Counted from the stretch's first letter, positions 54,497 to 63,876 are shown. The stretch: 64,000 bases of DNA from Neobacillus rhizosphaerae (GCF_937468385.1 NZ_CALBWS010000007.1:62001-126000); one strand, 5' to 3'. Notes: generated from the letters alone by a model not told the origin. A program made the numbers and translations.

Positions 54497-55852
54497 ATGG
54501 ATAACATCTCCGAAGCTTTAATTCCAGAGCTACGAAAAATAGAAACTGATTTTCATCAAGCGTTAACAAAGCTAGTTGAAATCCCAAGTGTGATTAATGA
54601 AACCGAGGGGGATACCCCTTTTGGTAAAAATATCGACCTTGCCCTGAAAATGACACTAAAAATTTGTAAGCAACTCGGCTTCAGCACCTATTATGATCCG
54701 GAAGGCTATTACGGTTATGCTGAAATCGGTGCCGGTGACGAAATGATCGGTGTCCTTGGACATCTTGATGTTGTTCCCGCAGGCAGTAATGAAGAATGGG
54801 AAACGCCTCCCTTTCTAGCAATGATAAAAGACGGAAAAATGTACGGTAGAGGAACACAGGATGACAAAGGCCCGACTCTCGCCGCCCTATTTGCCGTCAA
54901 AGCGTTAATGAATCTCGGAATTTCTTTTCCTAAAAGAATTCGGTTTATTTTTGGCACAGACGAAGAAACGCTGTGGCGCTGCATGAACCGCTACTGTGAA
55001 ATCGAAGAAATCCCAAGCATGGGCTTTGCCCCGGACTCCGTCTTCCCGCTCGTTTATGCCGAAAAAGGACTACTTCAGCTCCTATTAGAAGGAAAAAACG
55101 AAACAAAGCTAAGGTTTCTAGCAGGCAATGCTTTTAATGCGGTACCTGACACCGCAAAATATGCCGGTGAAAGGCAATCTGAATTAAAGACCGCTTTAGA
55201 GGAGTTGGGTTTTGCTTATGAAACAGCCCGTGATGAAGTGGTTGTCCTTGGAAAAGCGGTACATGCCCAGATAACGGAAAAAGGAATCAACGCGATAAAT
55301 CGCCTGCTAATCGGAATGAAGCGAATTGGTTATACCTCTAAAACCATCGAGTTCGTCAATGATTTGGTCAAAGAAGACCCGTTTGCCGAGAAAATTTTTG
55401 GCGAGTGTGAAGATGAAGCATCAGGAAAATTGAAATTCAATGTCGGAAAAATTGAGTTAAATGAGGAAGTCGAAAGATTATCGATTGATATTCGCATTCC
55501 TGTGACAGCTGATAAACATGAGATTGTCAATACACTCTCACAAATCGCCAAGGAATACGGCCTAGAATACAAAGAATTCGATTATTTAAAATCCATCTAT
55601 GTGCCAAAAGATCATTTTTTAATTCAAACGTTAATGAAGGTGTACCAAGAGGTAACAGGGGATCTCGTTTCCGAGCCGATTTCATCGGGTGGAGCTACCT
55701 ACGCCAGAGCGATGGACAACTTTGTAGCATTTGGAGCCGTTTTTCCGTACCAAACGAAGACCGAGCATCAGCCAAATGAGCACATTGAATTAGCTGAAAT
55801 GTTTAAGGCGATGCATATTTATGCGAAAACAATTTATGATTTAACCCGATAG
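54497..55852 (+). CDS. M20 family dipeptidase (PepV-like)
   Basis: A 451-residue metallopeptidase. Zinc-site motifs are GVLGHLDVVPAG and GRGTQDDKGPTLAA (bridging Asp), then FGTDEETLW with the catalytic glutamates. The late histidine is in TEHQPNEHIE. PepV-type enzymes release amino acids from dipeptides. Its position between arcB and the carrier gene suggests supply of arginine or related peptides to the ADI pathway. GGAGG precedes the ATG. Confidence 0.9.
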   Translation: MDNISEALIPELRKIETDFHQALTKLVEIPSVINETEGDTPFGKNIDLALKMTLKICKQLGFSTYYDPEGYYGYAEIGAGDEMIGVLGHLDVVPAGSNEEWETPPFLAMIKDGKMYGRGTQDDKGPTLAALFAVKALMNLGISFPKRIRFIFGTDEETLWRCMNRYCEIEEIPSMGFAPDSVFPLVYAEKGLLQLLLEGKNETKLRFLAGNAFNAVPDTAKYAGERQSELKTALEELGFAYETARDEVVVLGKAVHAQITEKGINAINRLLIGMKRIGYTSKTIEFVNDLVKEDPFAEKIFGECEDEASGKLKFNVGKIELNEEVERLSIDIRIPVTADKHEIVNTLSQIAKEYGLEYKEFDYLKSIYVPKDHFLIQTLMKVYQEVTGDLVSEPISSGGATYARAMDNFVAFGAVFPYQTKTEHQPNEHIELAEMFKAMHIYAKTIYDLTR

Positions 55853-55881
55853 ATTATATCTAATTTTATGGGGGAATTCCT

Positions 55882-57372
55882 ATGAAGAAGTTGAAGATGC
55901 CTACCGCTTATACGTTATTATTCTTGATTATTGTCGTGATTGCAGCCTTAACCTGGGTAATCCCAGGTGGACATTATGATACAAAAGTAGATAAAGCAAC
56001 ACAGCAAGAAATTCCTATTGCAGGATCCTATCAGCAGCTGTCACCAGAAAAACAAACCCCGCAAGGATTATGGGAAGTATTAAATGCCCCAATCAATGGA
56101 TTCTTTGACGCAAAAGATATCGCCTTGTTCGTGCTTGTTATCGGGGGGTTCCTAGGCGTTGTCATGAAGACGGGTGCCATTGATGCCGGGATAGCCCGTG
56201 TCATTGGAAAATTAAAAGGCCGAGAGCAATGGCTGATCCCAATACTAATGGTCCTTTTTGCTATCGGTGGCTCGACCTACGGGATGGCCGAAGAAACAAT
56301 CGCCTTCTACCCGATCCTCATCCCTGTATTGATTGCAGCAGGATATGACGCGTTAACGGCTGTATCGATTGTCGCCCTCGGTGCTGGGATTGGCTGTTTA
56401 GGTTCAACGGTGAACCCATTTGCCACAGGAATCGCCTCCGGATTTGCCGGTGTTTCCATTGGAGATGGAATCGGACTTCGTCTCATCATCCTCGTTGTGA
56501 CATTGATTGTGACGATTATCTTTGTTATGCGTTATGCCAAAAAAGTAAAAGATGACCCTTCTAAATCAATGATTGCTAATATGAAAGCAGAAAATGAACA
56601 GCATTTTTTATCGCAAACTACAGATGAAGTGAAATTTACAGGGCGTCATAAGGCTGTCCTTTGGGTGTTTGGCTTAACCTTCGTCGTGATGATTTTAGGA
56701 GTTATTCCATGGGCAAATAAATTTAATATTACTATTTTTGAAGATATGACAAAAGCTGTAGCAAAAATCCCGTTCATCGGGAAATTATTAGGCGGCATGT
56801 TGCCTCTCGGCGATTGGTGGTTCGGTGAACTAACAATGTTATTCTTAACCTCTTCCATCATCATTGCCTTTATTTACAAAATGAGAGAATCAGAGTTTAC
56901 TAGTACCTTTGTAAATGGTGCGCGTGATTTATTAGGCGTCGCGCTCATCATTGGGATTTCGCGTGGTATCACGGTTGTCATGGATGGTGGCGGCATGACC
57001 TCAACTGTACTCCACTGGGGAGAAGGAATGTTAGAAAATATGGGTTCCGTCTTATTTACCAATCTATCCTTCTTATTTTACTTGCCATTATCCTTCCTAG
57101 TTCCATCGACATCAGGACTAGCTACGCTTTCGATGCCGATTATGGCACCTTTAGCAGACTTTGCTGGAATCGGCAGGGATTTAGTGATTACCGCTTACCA
57201 AAGTGCATCAGGGATCGTGAATCTGGTTACTCCAACAAGTGCAGTTATCATGGGGGCACTTGCCATCGCCCGCATTCCATACGGAACCTACCTTAAACAT
57301 GTATGGAAATTAGTTGTTTCACTTTCGATCATCGTGATGGTGATTATGAGCATGGCAGCAATGTTAAGCTAA
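55882..57372 (+). CDS. YfcC/ArcD-type basic amino acid antiporter
   Basis: A 496-residue carrier of the C4-dicarboxylate anaerobic carrier-like (YfcC) family, with about 11-12 helices. It has GMAEETIAFYPILIPVLIAAGYD and GSTVNPFATGIASGFAG in the first half, and PSTSGLATLSMPIMAPLAD with VTPTSAVIMGALA in the second. In ADI operons such proteins exchange arginine for ornithine; that function is inferred from position (between the dipeptidase and arcC). Confidence 0.87.
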   Translation: MKKLKMPTAYTLLFLIIVVIAALTWVIPGGHYDTKVDKATQQEIPIAGSYQQLSPEKQTPQGLWEVLNAPINGFFDAKDIALFVLVIGGFLGVVMKTGAIDAGIARVIGKLKGREQWLIPILMVLFAIGGSTYGMAEETIAFYPILIPVLIAAGYDALTAVSIVALGAGIGCLGSTVNPFATGIASGFAGVSIGDGIGLRLIILVVTLIVTIIFVMRYAKKVKDDPSKSMIANMKAENEQHFLSQTTDEVKFTGRHKAVLWVFGLTFVVMILGVIPWANKFNITIFEDMTKAVAKIPFIGKLLGGMLPLGDWWFGELTMLFLTSSIIIAFIYKMRESEFTSTFVNGARDLLGVALIIGISRGITVVMDGGGMTSTVLHWGEGMLENMGSVLFTNLSFLFYLPLSFLVPSTSGLATLSMPIMAPLADFAGIGRDLVITAYQSASGIVNLVTPTSAVIMGALAIARIPYGTYLKHVWKLVVSLSIIVMVIMSMAAMLS

Positions 57373-57404
57373 GAATCTTTTGAAAATAGAAGAGGTGACT
57401 CGTT

Positions 57405-58367
57405 ATGAAAAGACGAAAAGTAGTGATTGCCTTAGGTGGCAATGCCATTCAATCAGGAGATGCAACGGCCGAAGCACAGCAGCTTGCGCTTGAAAAAACA
57501 GCAAGGCAGCTCGTAGATTTTATTGAAAAAGGCATTGATATTATTATTTCACATGGTAATGGCCCGCAGGTAGGGAATATATTACTGCAGCAGGCTGCCG
57601 CTGATTCGGTGAAAAATCCAGCAATGCCGCTTGATACCTGCGGTGCGATGAGCCAAGGAATGATTGGCTACTGGATGCAAAACGCCATGGATAAAGTATT
57701 GAAGGAACGCGGCATTAAGAAAAATGTTGTGACCGTTGTGACCCGCGTTGTTGTGGATCAAAATGACCCTGCGTTTCTAAATCCAACAAAGCCAATTGGA
57801 CCTTTTTACAGTGAAGAAGAAGCTCGGCAAATAATGGAGGAAACAGCTACATTCTTTAAGGAAGATGCTGGACGCGGCTGGCGCCGGGTTGTTCCATCAC
57901 CAAAACCTGTTAGCATCCGCGAGCATTCGGTCATTAATTCCCTCATCCAGCAAGGAAACATCGTCATTGCTGTCGGCGGCGGTGGGATTCCTGTCATTGA
58001 AACTGAAAATAGCTTACTTGGCATCGAGGCGGTTATTGATAAAGATTTTGCTTCGCAAAAGCTTGCTGAGCTTGTTGATGCGGATGCCTTAATCATTCTC
58101 ACTGCTGTCGACAATGTGTATATTGATTTTAACAAACCAGCGCAGAAGAAATTAGCGGATGTTAGTATTGAGGAGTTAAATGTTTATATCGAAGGTGGGC
58201 ATTTTGCTGCCGGCAGCATGCTTCCTAAGGTAGAGGCGGCTATCAAATTTGCTGAAACAAGCCCTGATCGTAAAACGATTATTACTTCATTAGATCAGGC
58301 CTTTAATGCTATCGAGGGAAAAGCAGGAACGGTCGTCAGCTTACATAGAGCAGGCGTTCTTGCTTAA
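57405..58367 (+). CDS. arcC: Carbamate kinase
   Basis: A 320-residue enzyme that makes ATP from carbamoyl phosphate and ADP, the energy-yielding step of the ADI pathway. Motifs are [44 protein letters not shown] and GGGGIPVIE. It is the last gene of the operon, ended by the terminator at 58374. Confidence 0.97.
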   Translation: MKRRKVVIALGGNAIQSGDATAEAQQLALEKTARQLVDFIEKGIDIIISHGNGPQVGNILLQQAAADSVKNPAMPLDTCGAMSQGMIGYWMQNAMDKVLKERGIKKNVVTVVTRVVVDQNDPAFLNPTKPIGPFYSEEEARQIMEETATFFKEDAGRGWRRVVPSPKPVSIREHSVINSLIQQGNIVIAVGGGGIPVIETENSLLGIEAVIDKDFASQKLAELVDADALIILTAVDNVYIDFNKPAQKKLADVSIEELNVYIEGGHFAAGSMLPKVEAAIKFAETSPDRKTIITSLDQAFNAIEGKAGTVVSLHRAGVLA

Positions 58368-58373
58368 CATGAT

Positions 58374-58411
58374 AAAACCTCTTTGAATTTTAGGTTCAAA
58401 GAGGTTTTTAT
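58374..58411. terminator. Bidirectional terminator after arcC
   Basis: AAACCTCTTTGAA and TTCAAAGAGGTTT pair and run into TTTTATT. The convergent phosphatase gene ends at 58415 and can use the other strand. Confidence 0.92.
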
Positions 58412-58414
58412 TGG

Positions 58415-59020
58415 TTAAAAATTCTTATTTTCAGTTTTTTCTCTTATTGGCAACAAGGATTGCTCTACTTTTTCATATTTGACTAGGGCTGTTTTGATGA
58501 AGCTGAGCTTCGGCACCAGCCAGTAGGTAAATAGTGCTGACCCCATCCCGATAAGAGCTCCGGCCAGAACATCCCCAGGGTAGTGAACACCCACCCAAAT
58601 ACGGGAGATACCTACAATGCATGCGAAGATAAGCCACATCCATCCCTCTTTTCTTCGTACCAACCAAAACGAAAAACAGATAGAAAAAAACAGAATGGAG
58701 TGGTCACTTGGAAACGCATTATCGATACTATGTTCAATAAGCTTGTTTACGTTGGGCAGCTCAGCAAATGGCTGGTGATGGTAATATAGTGTTCCTGCTA
58801 TTTTTCCAAGTACTTCTGCAAGAATGAACGCAAGCCCTCCCTGAAGAACCATCATTCTATTTTTATTGGTTCGAGTAAACCAATAGACTAACATACCTAA
58901 AGCCAAAACATACAACATATAATCTGCCATGAAAATGGCGATTGGATTTAAAAAATTATATTCTTTCCCTAAATCATTGATTGATCGAAAAATATCAATA
59001 TTTACTTGTGAAATAGACAA
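58415..59020 (-). CDS. bcrC: PAP2-family undecaprenyl pyrophosphate phosphatase (BcrC-like)
   Basis: A 201-residue membrane phosphatase with about five helices. The three PAP2 motifs are K-x6-RP-like in the loop after LGKIAGTLYYHHQP (partly degenerate), FPSDHSILFFS and GISRIWVGVHYPGDVLAG. It recycles undecaprenyl pyrophosphate at the outer face. The start is TTG 59020, with GGAGG upstream; a longer in-frame extension lacks a ribosome site. Motif one looks unusual, so lipid specificity is uncertain. Confidence 0.82.
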   Translation of the reverse strand: MSISQVNIDIFRSINDLGKEYNFLNPIAIFMADYMLYVLALGMLVYWFTRTNKNRMMVLQGGLAFILAEVLGKIAGTLYYHHQPFAELPNVNKLIEHSIDNAFPSDHSILFFSICFSFWLVRRKEGWMWLIFACIVGISRIWVGVHYPGDVLAGALIGMGSALFTYWLVPKLSFIKTALVKYEKVEQSLLPIREKTENKNF

Positions 59021-59079
59021 TTGGTGTAACCTCCTGCTTGAATCATTTTTCCAGTACCTTACTTCATTATCGGCAGAAG

Positions 59080-59099
59080 GGCTTAACTGAGGCTTAACT
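59080..59099. promoter_or_regulatory. 11-bp direct repeat upstream of the BcrC-like gene
   Basis: GGCTTAACT occurs at 59080 and 59091, a period of 11 bases, about 60 bases before the start. Such repeats are typical sites for OmpR-family regulators, though a specific one is not assignable. Confidence 0.5.
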
Positions 59100-59227
59100 A
59101 TTTCTAAAATTTTTCTTAAATCGCAATACAAACAACTATACCTGCTTAGTGGATAAAATGAAATAGACCATTAAACTAGTTTTAAACTGCGACTTTAGTT
59201 GCGTATTCAATGGTGTCAGGCACTCAT

Positions 59228-59256
59228 GAAAAAGCAGAGAAATAGATTTCTCTGCT
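59228..59256 (-). terminator. Intrinsic terminator of the MFS gene
   Basis: On the minus strand AGCAGAGAAA and TTTCTCTGCT pair and lead into TTTTTC, close to the stop codon. Confidence 0.88.
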
Positions 59257-59259
59257 CTA

Positions 59260-60507
59260 CTATTTAGAATTGAGGATTTCCGGTTTTGATTGCTGCTTCT
59301 GATTGTAGATCGGCATAATGAATAGCAAGCCAATGATAAACAATACGGCCGATGTTTCAAATGTAGTAACTAACGAAAATTTCTCCTTTAATACACCTGC
59401 CACACTCATCGTTATAACCATCGATCCGGCGAAAAGCGGACTTAATATCCCGTTCACCCGGCCGATAAACGCTTCCTCTGTTTTTTGCAAAATCAAGGTA
59501 TTAATTCCGATTTGAATGCAAGGCATCATTAGACCGTTAAAAAACTCAGCAATAAGGGTAATCCAAAGATTAGTCGATAATCCCATAACAGCGATGCCCA
59601 ATCCATTGACGAGCATTCCAAAAACAAGCAGTCTTTGCGGCGGCACATTTTTAGCAAAAATCATCGCTGCAGCCCCGCCAATGATCATCCCGACACCATT
59701 GACCATCAACAGCCATTGGAGGTTTTCCTTAGGCAGGTTTAATTGTTCAGTGACAAGGAAAATCGATAAAGGGTTAATGAACCCAATTCCCAACCCAGCA
59801 GCCATAAAGCATAGGCCCAATAGGCTTAGTTCCTTCTTCCCTAGAACATACTTAATTCCACTTTTCATTTCCTGTAGCAATGTTGACTCACCCGCTTCTT
59901 CCATTGGGCGATCCTTTGGCAGGAATGCAAGTGCACCAGCTGAAAGTAAAAAGGCAATGCCCGTAACAGCAATCGAGACGTCAATCCCAAACGATTGAAA
60001 GACGAACGTTCCAATAATCGGGCCTAAAACCATAAACACAGCAAAGACGGTTTGATAGACAGACATCGCCGCCTGCACTTGGTCTGCCGACAAATGCATT
60101 TTAAACAATTTCATCCCTGAAGGCTGGGAGAATTGTGACAAGATGGCGGAAATTAACGTAGCGAAAAACACTATCTTCCATGTGCCAAATATCAAGGTAA
60201 TCAGCACGACAAATATCGATAAAGCGCTCAAAATGTCGCACCAGACCATAGTTTTTTTCGGTGCCCAGCGGTCGGCAAAGGTTCCGCCGATAAAGGAAAA
60301 AATAAAGATTGGCGCAAACTCTGCCACCGAAATCATCGAGACTGCAAATGCGTCGCCGTTGGTCTGTTCCATTACAAACAGTAAAACGGCAAAGTTCCGG
60401 ACCCAAATACCTACCTGTAAAAATAATCCGGACATGATAATGGCTAAAAAAACACGGTTGCGAAATAAATTTCCTGTTGGTGTAACTTCTGTATGGTTAT
60501 TTTCCAA
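59260..60507 (-). CDS. MFS exporter
   Basis: A 415-residue major facilitator with about 12 helices and the loop motif GGTFADRWAPKKTMVW. Layout and spelling resemble drug-exporter types of the MefA or enterobactin-exporter branches (SVAEFAPIFIFSFIGG). The start is TTG 60507, with AGGAGG 8 bases upstream; this site is sequestered in a leader hairpin. The substrate is unknown; antibiotic or siderophore efflux is plausible. It is monocistronic. Confidence 0.85.
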   Translation of the reverse strand: MENNHTEVTPTGNLFRNRVFLAIIMSGLFLQVGIWVRNFAVLLFVMEQTNGDAFAVSMISVAEFAPIFIFSFIGGTFADRWAPKKTMVWCDILSALSIFVVLITLIFGTWKIVFFATLISAILSQFSQPSGMKLFKMHLSADQVQAAMSVYQTVFAVFMVLGPIIGTFVFQSFGIDVSIAVTGIAFLLSAGALAFLPKDRPMEEAGESTLLQEMKSGIKYVLGKKELSLLGLCFMAAGLGIGFINPLSIFLVTEQLNLPKENLQWLLMVNGVGMIIGGAAAMIFAKNVPPQRLLVFGMLVNGLGIAVMGLSTNLWITLIAEFFNGLMMPCIQIGINTLILQKTEEAFIGRVNGILSPLFAGSMVITMSVAGVLKEKFSLVTTFETSAVLFIIGLLFIMPIYNQKQQSKPEILNSK

Positions 60508-60690
60508 TATAAAAACCTCCTGTAAATTTCTGAACAGGAGGCGTACAATACAATTTCAAAGTAACAAACTATCCCTAACAGTGGGGACAACATGATCTTA
60601 TCGACTTGTATAAAAGTACAGACTAATCCTATCCAGAAAAAAAGATTGTATTTTTTTCATAAGAAATAGGATTATAAGATCATTGTTCCA
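60508..60690 (-). promoter_or_regulatory. Structured leader of the MFS exporter gene
   Basis: Outer arms ATGATCTTAT (60592-60601) and ATAAGATCAT (60674-60683) enclose inner arms TAATCCTAT (60624-60632) and ATAGGATTA (60666-60674). Closer to the gene, ACAGGAGG and CCTCCTGT (60516-60523 and 60534-60541) form a hairpin that buries the ribosome site and is followed by TTTTTA. A 20-codon reading frame lies inside (60598-60660). This fits attenuation or translational control. Confidence 0.6.
60598..60660 (-). other. Possible 20-residue leader peptide frame
   Basis: It encodes MKKIQSFFLDRISLYFYTSR between the two long stems of the MFS leader. No Shine-Dalgarno sequence is visible, so translation is uncertain. 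It is noted because antibiotic-inducible exporters often carry leader peptides. Confidence 0.25.
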
Positions 60691-60920
60691 AGGTCACCCT
60701 TCCGTTTTTTGTAATTTTATTCTAAATGATAGGGAATGTTAAATCAAGTTTTTTCTTTTAAGGATTTTCTTTCCATTTCCACCGACTATTGTATGGATTC
60801 CGTGAACTTTTTTGCGAATTCCTCTTGTTTCCCTGTTAATTCCTCAGTTCTGGGTTCATGCTTAAATTCCTAGGACCCAGAAATATTAAGATAGCGTACC
60901 TTTAGAAATCAGTTCCTAGC
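60691..60920. repeat. Spacer with a degenerate 21-bp periodic array (60797-60871)
   Basis: ATTCC occurs at 60797, 60818, 60839 and 60866, steps of 21, 21 and 27 bases. The same core and period appear at 15255-15341. No gene is seen. Confidence 0.65.
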
Positions 60921-61774
60921 TTACTCCTCAGACAAGTTCCTGACGTCTCTTTTTGTTTTGGTTAGATAGGTTACCAAGATTAGGATGATTATGAGAAAGA
61001 TTGCACTCGTTCCCGTCGTACCCAGACCTAGACCGCCATCTTTGCGAGACTGTGAAAGGAAGTCACCAATAGAAGCTCCAAAAGGACGGGTTAATATGTA
61101 GGCCATCCAAAATGCCCACACAGAATTCAATTTAAAATAATAATGAGCGATAGTCACCACCGCAATTGCAGTAGCGAACATTACAGCTGAAAGCAAATAA
61201 CCTAAGTTAAGCCCCTCAGATATAAGATCTCCAGCTGCAGTACCTAAGGCGAAGGTGAACAAGATGGTCAACCAATAGTAAGCTTCTCGTTTGGTTGTGA
61301 AGATAGAGTCTTCTCACTCGCAAACCAAGCGACAAATGTCATAATCAACAAAATGCTGAAGATAATAGTTGTTGTTTGTAAAGGAACACCGAAATGGTCT
61401 GTCAAGTTATCAGTGATAAGTGTTCCAACAACGCTAATGAGCACAACAACAAGCCAGTAGATACTTGGTACGTACTTTTTCGCCCGAAATTGAAAGTATA
61501 ATGTAATGATCAAAAGAACCGTCATAAATATAGTGGTATTTGTTAAGCCCCACTTCAGATTATCAGACAGGAAGTCTGCAAACGTCTCACCCACTGTAGT
61601 GGCCATAATCTTGATAATCCAGAAAAATATCGTTACTTCTGGAACCTTGCTTAACATCATCCTACCTAGTGATGTAGCACCCTCGTTTGTAAGTAAAGTG
61701 GAAGTGTTTTTTGTCATGAACCTCATCACCTTTTTGTATAAATGGTCATTAAGTCTCCGAAAGGATTTTTTCAT
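60921..61774 (-). pseudogene. COG4705-like membrane protein, frameshifted
   Basis: Two overlapping frames encode one polytopic protein. The 5' part (61774-61268) has KVPEVTIFFWIIKIMATTVGE and TDNLTDHFGVPLQTTTIIFS and ends artificially after ASEKTLS. The 3' part continues in another frame, FTTKREAYYWLTILFTFALG, then WAFWMAYILTRPFGASIGD, to 60921. Intact relatives are single proteins of about 260 residues with four-residue linkage at this point, so about 10-11 bases seem lost near 61300-61310. Family function is unknown. Confidence 0.82.
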
Positions 61775-62101
61775 TCCAAAAGTTTTTTAAAAAATGTTAA
61801 TAAATCCATTCTTATCTTAAGATATGGTTCTAAAGATTATATAAATATTCTATTAAATTAATCTTAACAGTCCAGAAATTCTAGTATTCACTTTAAAGCC
61901 TCGGATTAAAGTCAAAAGTTTCAAAGTAGATTTTCTATAAAAAACACACTTTAAGGTTATCTGGTTACTTTGATGATGTGTTACGAGTTGAAGTTCTTAC
62001 AGCTTGTACAGCCATGATTTCATTAGAACTCATTTCTTCTGGTTGGTTGATATTGAATTGGAAACATGGCTGTAAATCTTCCCTATACAAGCAGTAATAG
62101 A
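61775..62101. other. Intergenic region with a short coding-like fragment
   Basis: The AT-rich promoter region of the frameshifted gene is at about 61775-61900. A minus-strand frame at 61965-62090 looks coding-like (see separate entry). Nothing else is seen. Confidence 0.6.
61965..62090 (-). other. Short coding-like frame, possible remnant
   Basis: TTG at 62090 would give 41 residues ending EIMAVQAVRTSTRNTSSK, with protein-like composition. No ribosome site is seen before the TTG. It may be a degenerate gene or a tiny protein; no family is recognised. Confidence 0.3.
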
Positions 62102-63646
62102 TTATCTATTCTTCAAAAAAGATTGTGTAACCCTTTCGAACGTACGGTCCTCTATTCTTATTTTGTCATTCTTCTCAAAGGTTATCCCATCTTTTTCCCG
62201 CTTTCGAACTATGTACCCCCACTTATTAGAGGTTAAGATCTCTAACTGATTTGTTTCAAACAGTTGTTTAGCTTCTAGTCCTTTTTGTACTAAGAGCAGT
62301 GCCCTCTTCTTTTTTAAAAAATCATTTAAGCCTCCGTTTTCTACCAGCAAATCTCCATATAACTCCGCTGTCAAAACTTCATTTTGCTGCCATGGTAGCG
62401 GGTTGGTTGGCCGATACAAAAATATGCTAGAACCTTTCACTTCGTCTAGTCCATGAACTTGTTGAAGCAAACTCAGAGGTAAATTCGGAATCGGTCTATG
62501 TAAGTAAGCATGAATTTGACCATAGTAATAGCTTGAAACAAATAAAATAGAGAGTATAAGCATTATTTTTTTGCGTAATCTTCCTTGCATCATCAGTAAA
62601 TTACTTGCAAGCACACCAATGATGATTGACAATGGCGTGTAAACGGGCAGAATATACCATCTTATTTTTGTTTTAGCAAAAGTAAATAATAGAAAAAGAA
62701 TAATAATCCACAAACATATCCCCAATTTGTAGAACTTATTCTCGGATTTTAATATTTTTGTCGATAAGCCCTTAAAAGTATACAGGAAGGCCAGTCCAAA
62801 TAAGATAGCGAGCCATAAACCGAAAAACCTAATCAATACTAGTACATAGTAAAGTTTACCTCCAATATGTCCTTCAATAGGGGTAGAAGATCTTTGAAGC
62901 AAGTCATATACAATCATTTTCCTAAAGAATGCAAAACCGTCATATTGGTATCTGGCAACCGCCCATAAAAGAATGGGGATAATCATGCACGAGATCAGTA
63001 ATATCCAGTTAAATTTCGTTAGTCTTTTAAGTTTACCGGTAATGATTACATATAATCCGATGATGATGGCAATACTGCCCGCATGCCAGCTTTTTGTAAG
63101 GAAAGCAAAAGCAAACGCAATTCCCGAACAATAAAGCCATTTATCATTTTGTTCAGAAAGTAACAAAGACAGAATACTCCCAGTAAATAAAAAGACGAAA
63201 AGGGCATCTGCATCTCCAGTTCTTGCACTGTGATTGATAATAAATTGTGTACTAGTAGACAATGCCAGTGTAGATAAGATTGCGGCAAGCTTTCCGTAGC
63301 TTTTATTTACGAAAGCAGCAACCATGATGATTGTGAGCATAGAACTAATCCCTGATAGAATTCTCAGTCCAAGCGCATTAAATCCAGCTAGTTTATATCC
63401 AGCCATCACAGCCCAAAAACTAAATGGAGGTTTTAAATTCCAATAATCGATTTTGTAACGGTAGGTACTTACAACTAAGTTTTTCTGTTTTAACATTTCA
63501 TAGGCACTAACTCCGTGCCTTGCCTCATCCCAGCTAGATATAGGAAAATTCCCTAAATGATAAAAAATGTTATAAAAATCAATTGCTAGCAAAATGAGGA
63601 TTAAATAGGGGTATAGGATTTCAAATTTACGATATGAACTATACAT
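62102..63646 (-). CDS. GT39/ArnT-like membrane glycosyltransferase
   Basis: A 514-residue polytopic GT-C enzyme with about 11-12 helices in the first 390 residues and a soluble C-terminal domain. The catalytic Asp-Glu pair of the PMT/ArnT class is in ISSWDEARHG (40-41). Further motifs are SARTGDADALFVFLFTG and KSWHAGSIAIIIGLYVI. Such enzymes transfer sugars from polyprenyl phosphate to proteins or lipids outside the membrane. ATG 63646 follows AGGAG by 9 bases. Acceptor and donor are unknown, and the Tad pilin is only a speculative acceptor. Confidence 0.85.
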   Translation of the reverse strand: MYSSYRKFEILYPYLILILLAIDFYNIFYHLGNFPISSWDEARHGVSAYEMLKQKNLVVSTYRYKIDYWNLKPPFSFWAVMAGYKLAGFNALGLRILSGISSMLTIIMVAAFVNKSYGKLAAILSTLALSTSTQFIINHSARTGDADALFVFLFTGSILSLLLSEQNDKWLYCSGIAFAFAFLTKSWHAGSIAIIIGLYVIITGKLKRLTKFNWILLISCMIIPILLWAVARYQYDGFAFFRKMIVYDLLQRSSTPIEGHIGGKLYYVLVLIRFFGLWLAILFGLAFLYTFKGLSTKILKSENKFYKLGICLWIIILFLLFTFAKTKIRWYILPVYTPLSIIIGVLASNLLMMQGRLRKKIMLILSILFVSSYYYGQIHAYLHRPIPNLPLSLLQQVHGLDEVKGSSIFLYRPTNPLPWQQNEVLTAELYGDLLVENGGLNDFLKKKRALLLVQKGLEAKQLFETNQLEILTSNKWGYIVRKREKDGITFEKNDKIRIEDRTFERVTQSFLKNR

Positions 63647-63727
63647 ACATCCTTGCTCCTGCCCGTCAATAATTGTACAACATGAAAAAAATGAGCATCT
63701 ACTTAGCACAACAAAACCTATAATCTA

Positions 63728-63865
63728 ATGTTGTTAATACTCATGTTTGTATTATTAGGAGTCCCTCTGCTAGAGATTTTCATGCTTTACAGAAGATGGT
63801 TATTTATTACATCTTATAAAAGGGAGCTAGTTATAAGGTATGCCATATTCAAAATGGAAAAATAA
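63728..63865 (+). other. Short FxsA-like hydrophobic frame, possible fragment
   Basis: A 45-codon frame begins MLLILMFVLLGVPLLEIFML, resembling the first helix of FxsA-type membrane proteins, and then becomes basic and stops. There is no ribosome site. It may be a truncated remnant; translation is doubtful. Confidence 0.25.
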
Positions 63866-63876
63866 AGTTCGGAGGA

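Noticed and set aside
5770..55155. GGTGCCTGACACC-like words at about 5776, 55141 and 59210 as a repeat family
   Set aside because: Two of the three lie inside conserved coding sequence (thiolase and dipeptidase) and are explained by codons; only the 59.2 kb word is intergenic.
60143..60595. 150-codon plus-strand frame across the MFS start and leader
   Set aside because: It is antisense to the exporter's first helices, with Lys/Ile/Thr-rich shadow composition.
61268..61310. Programmed ribosomal frameshift in the COG4705-like gene
   Set aside because: No slippery heptamer or downstream stem is visible, and residues are missing at the junction, which fits a deletion better.
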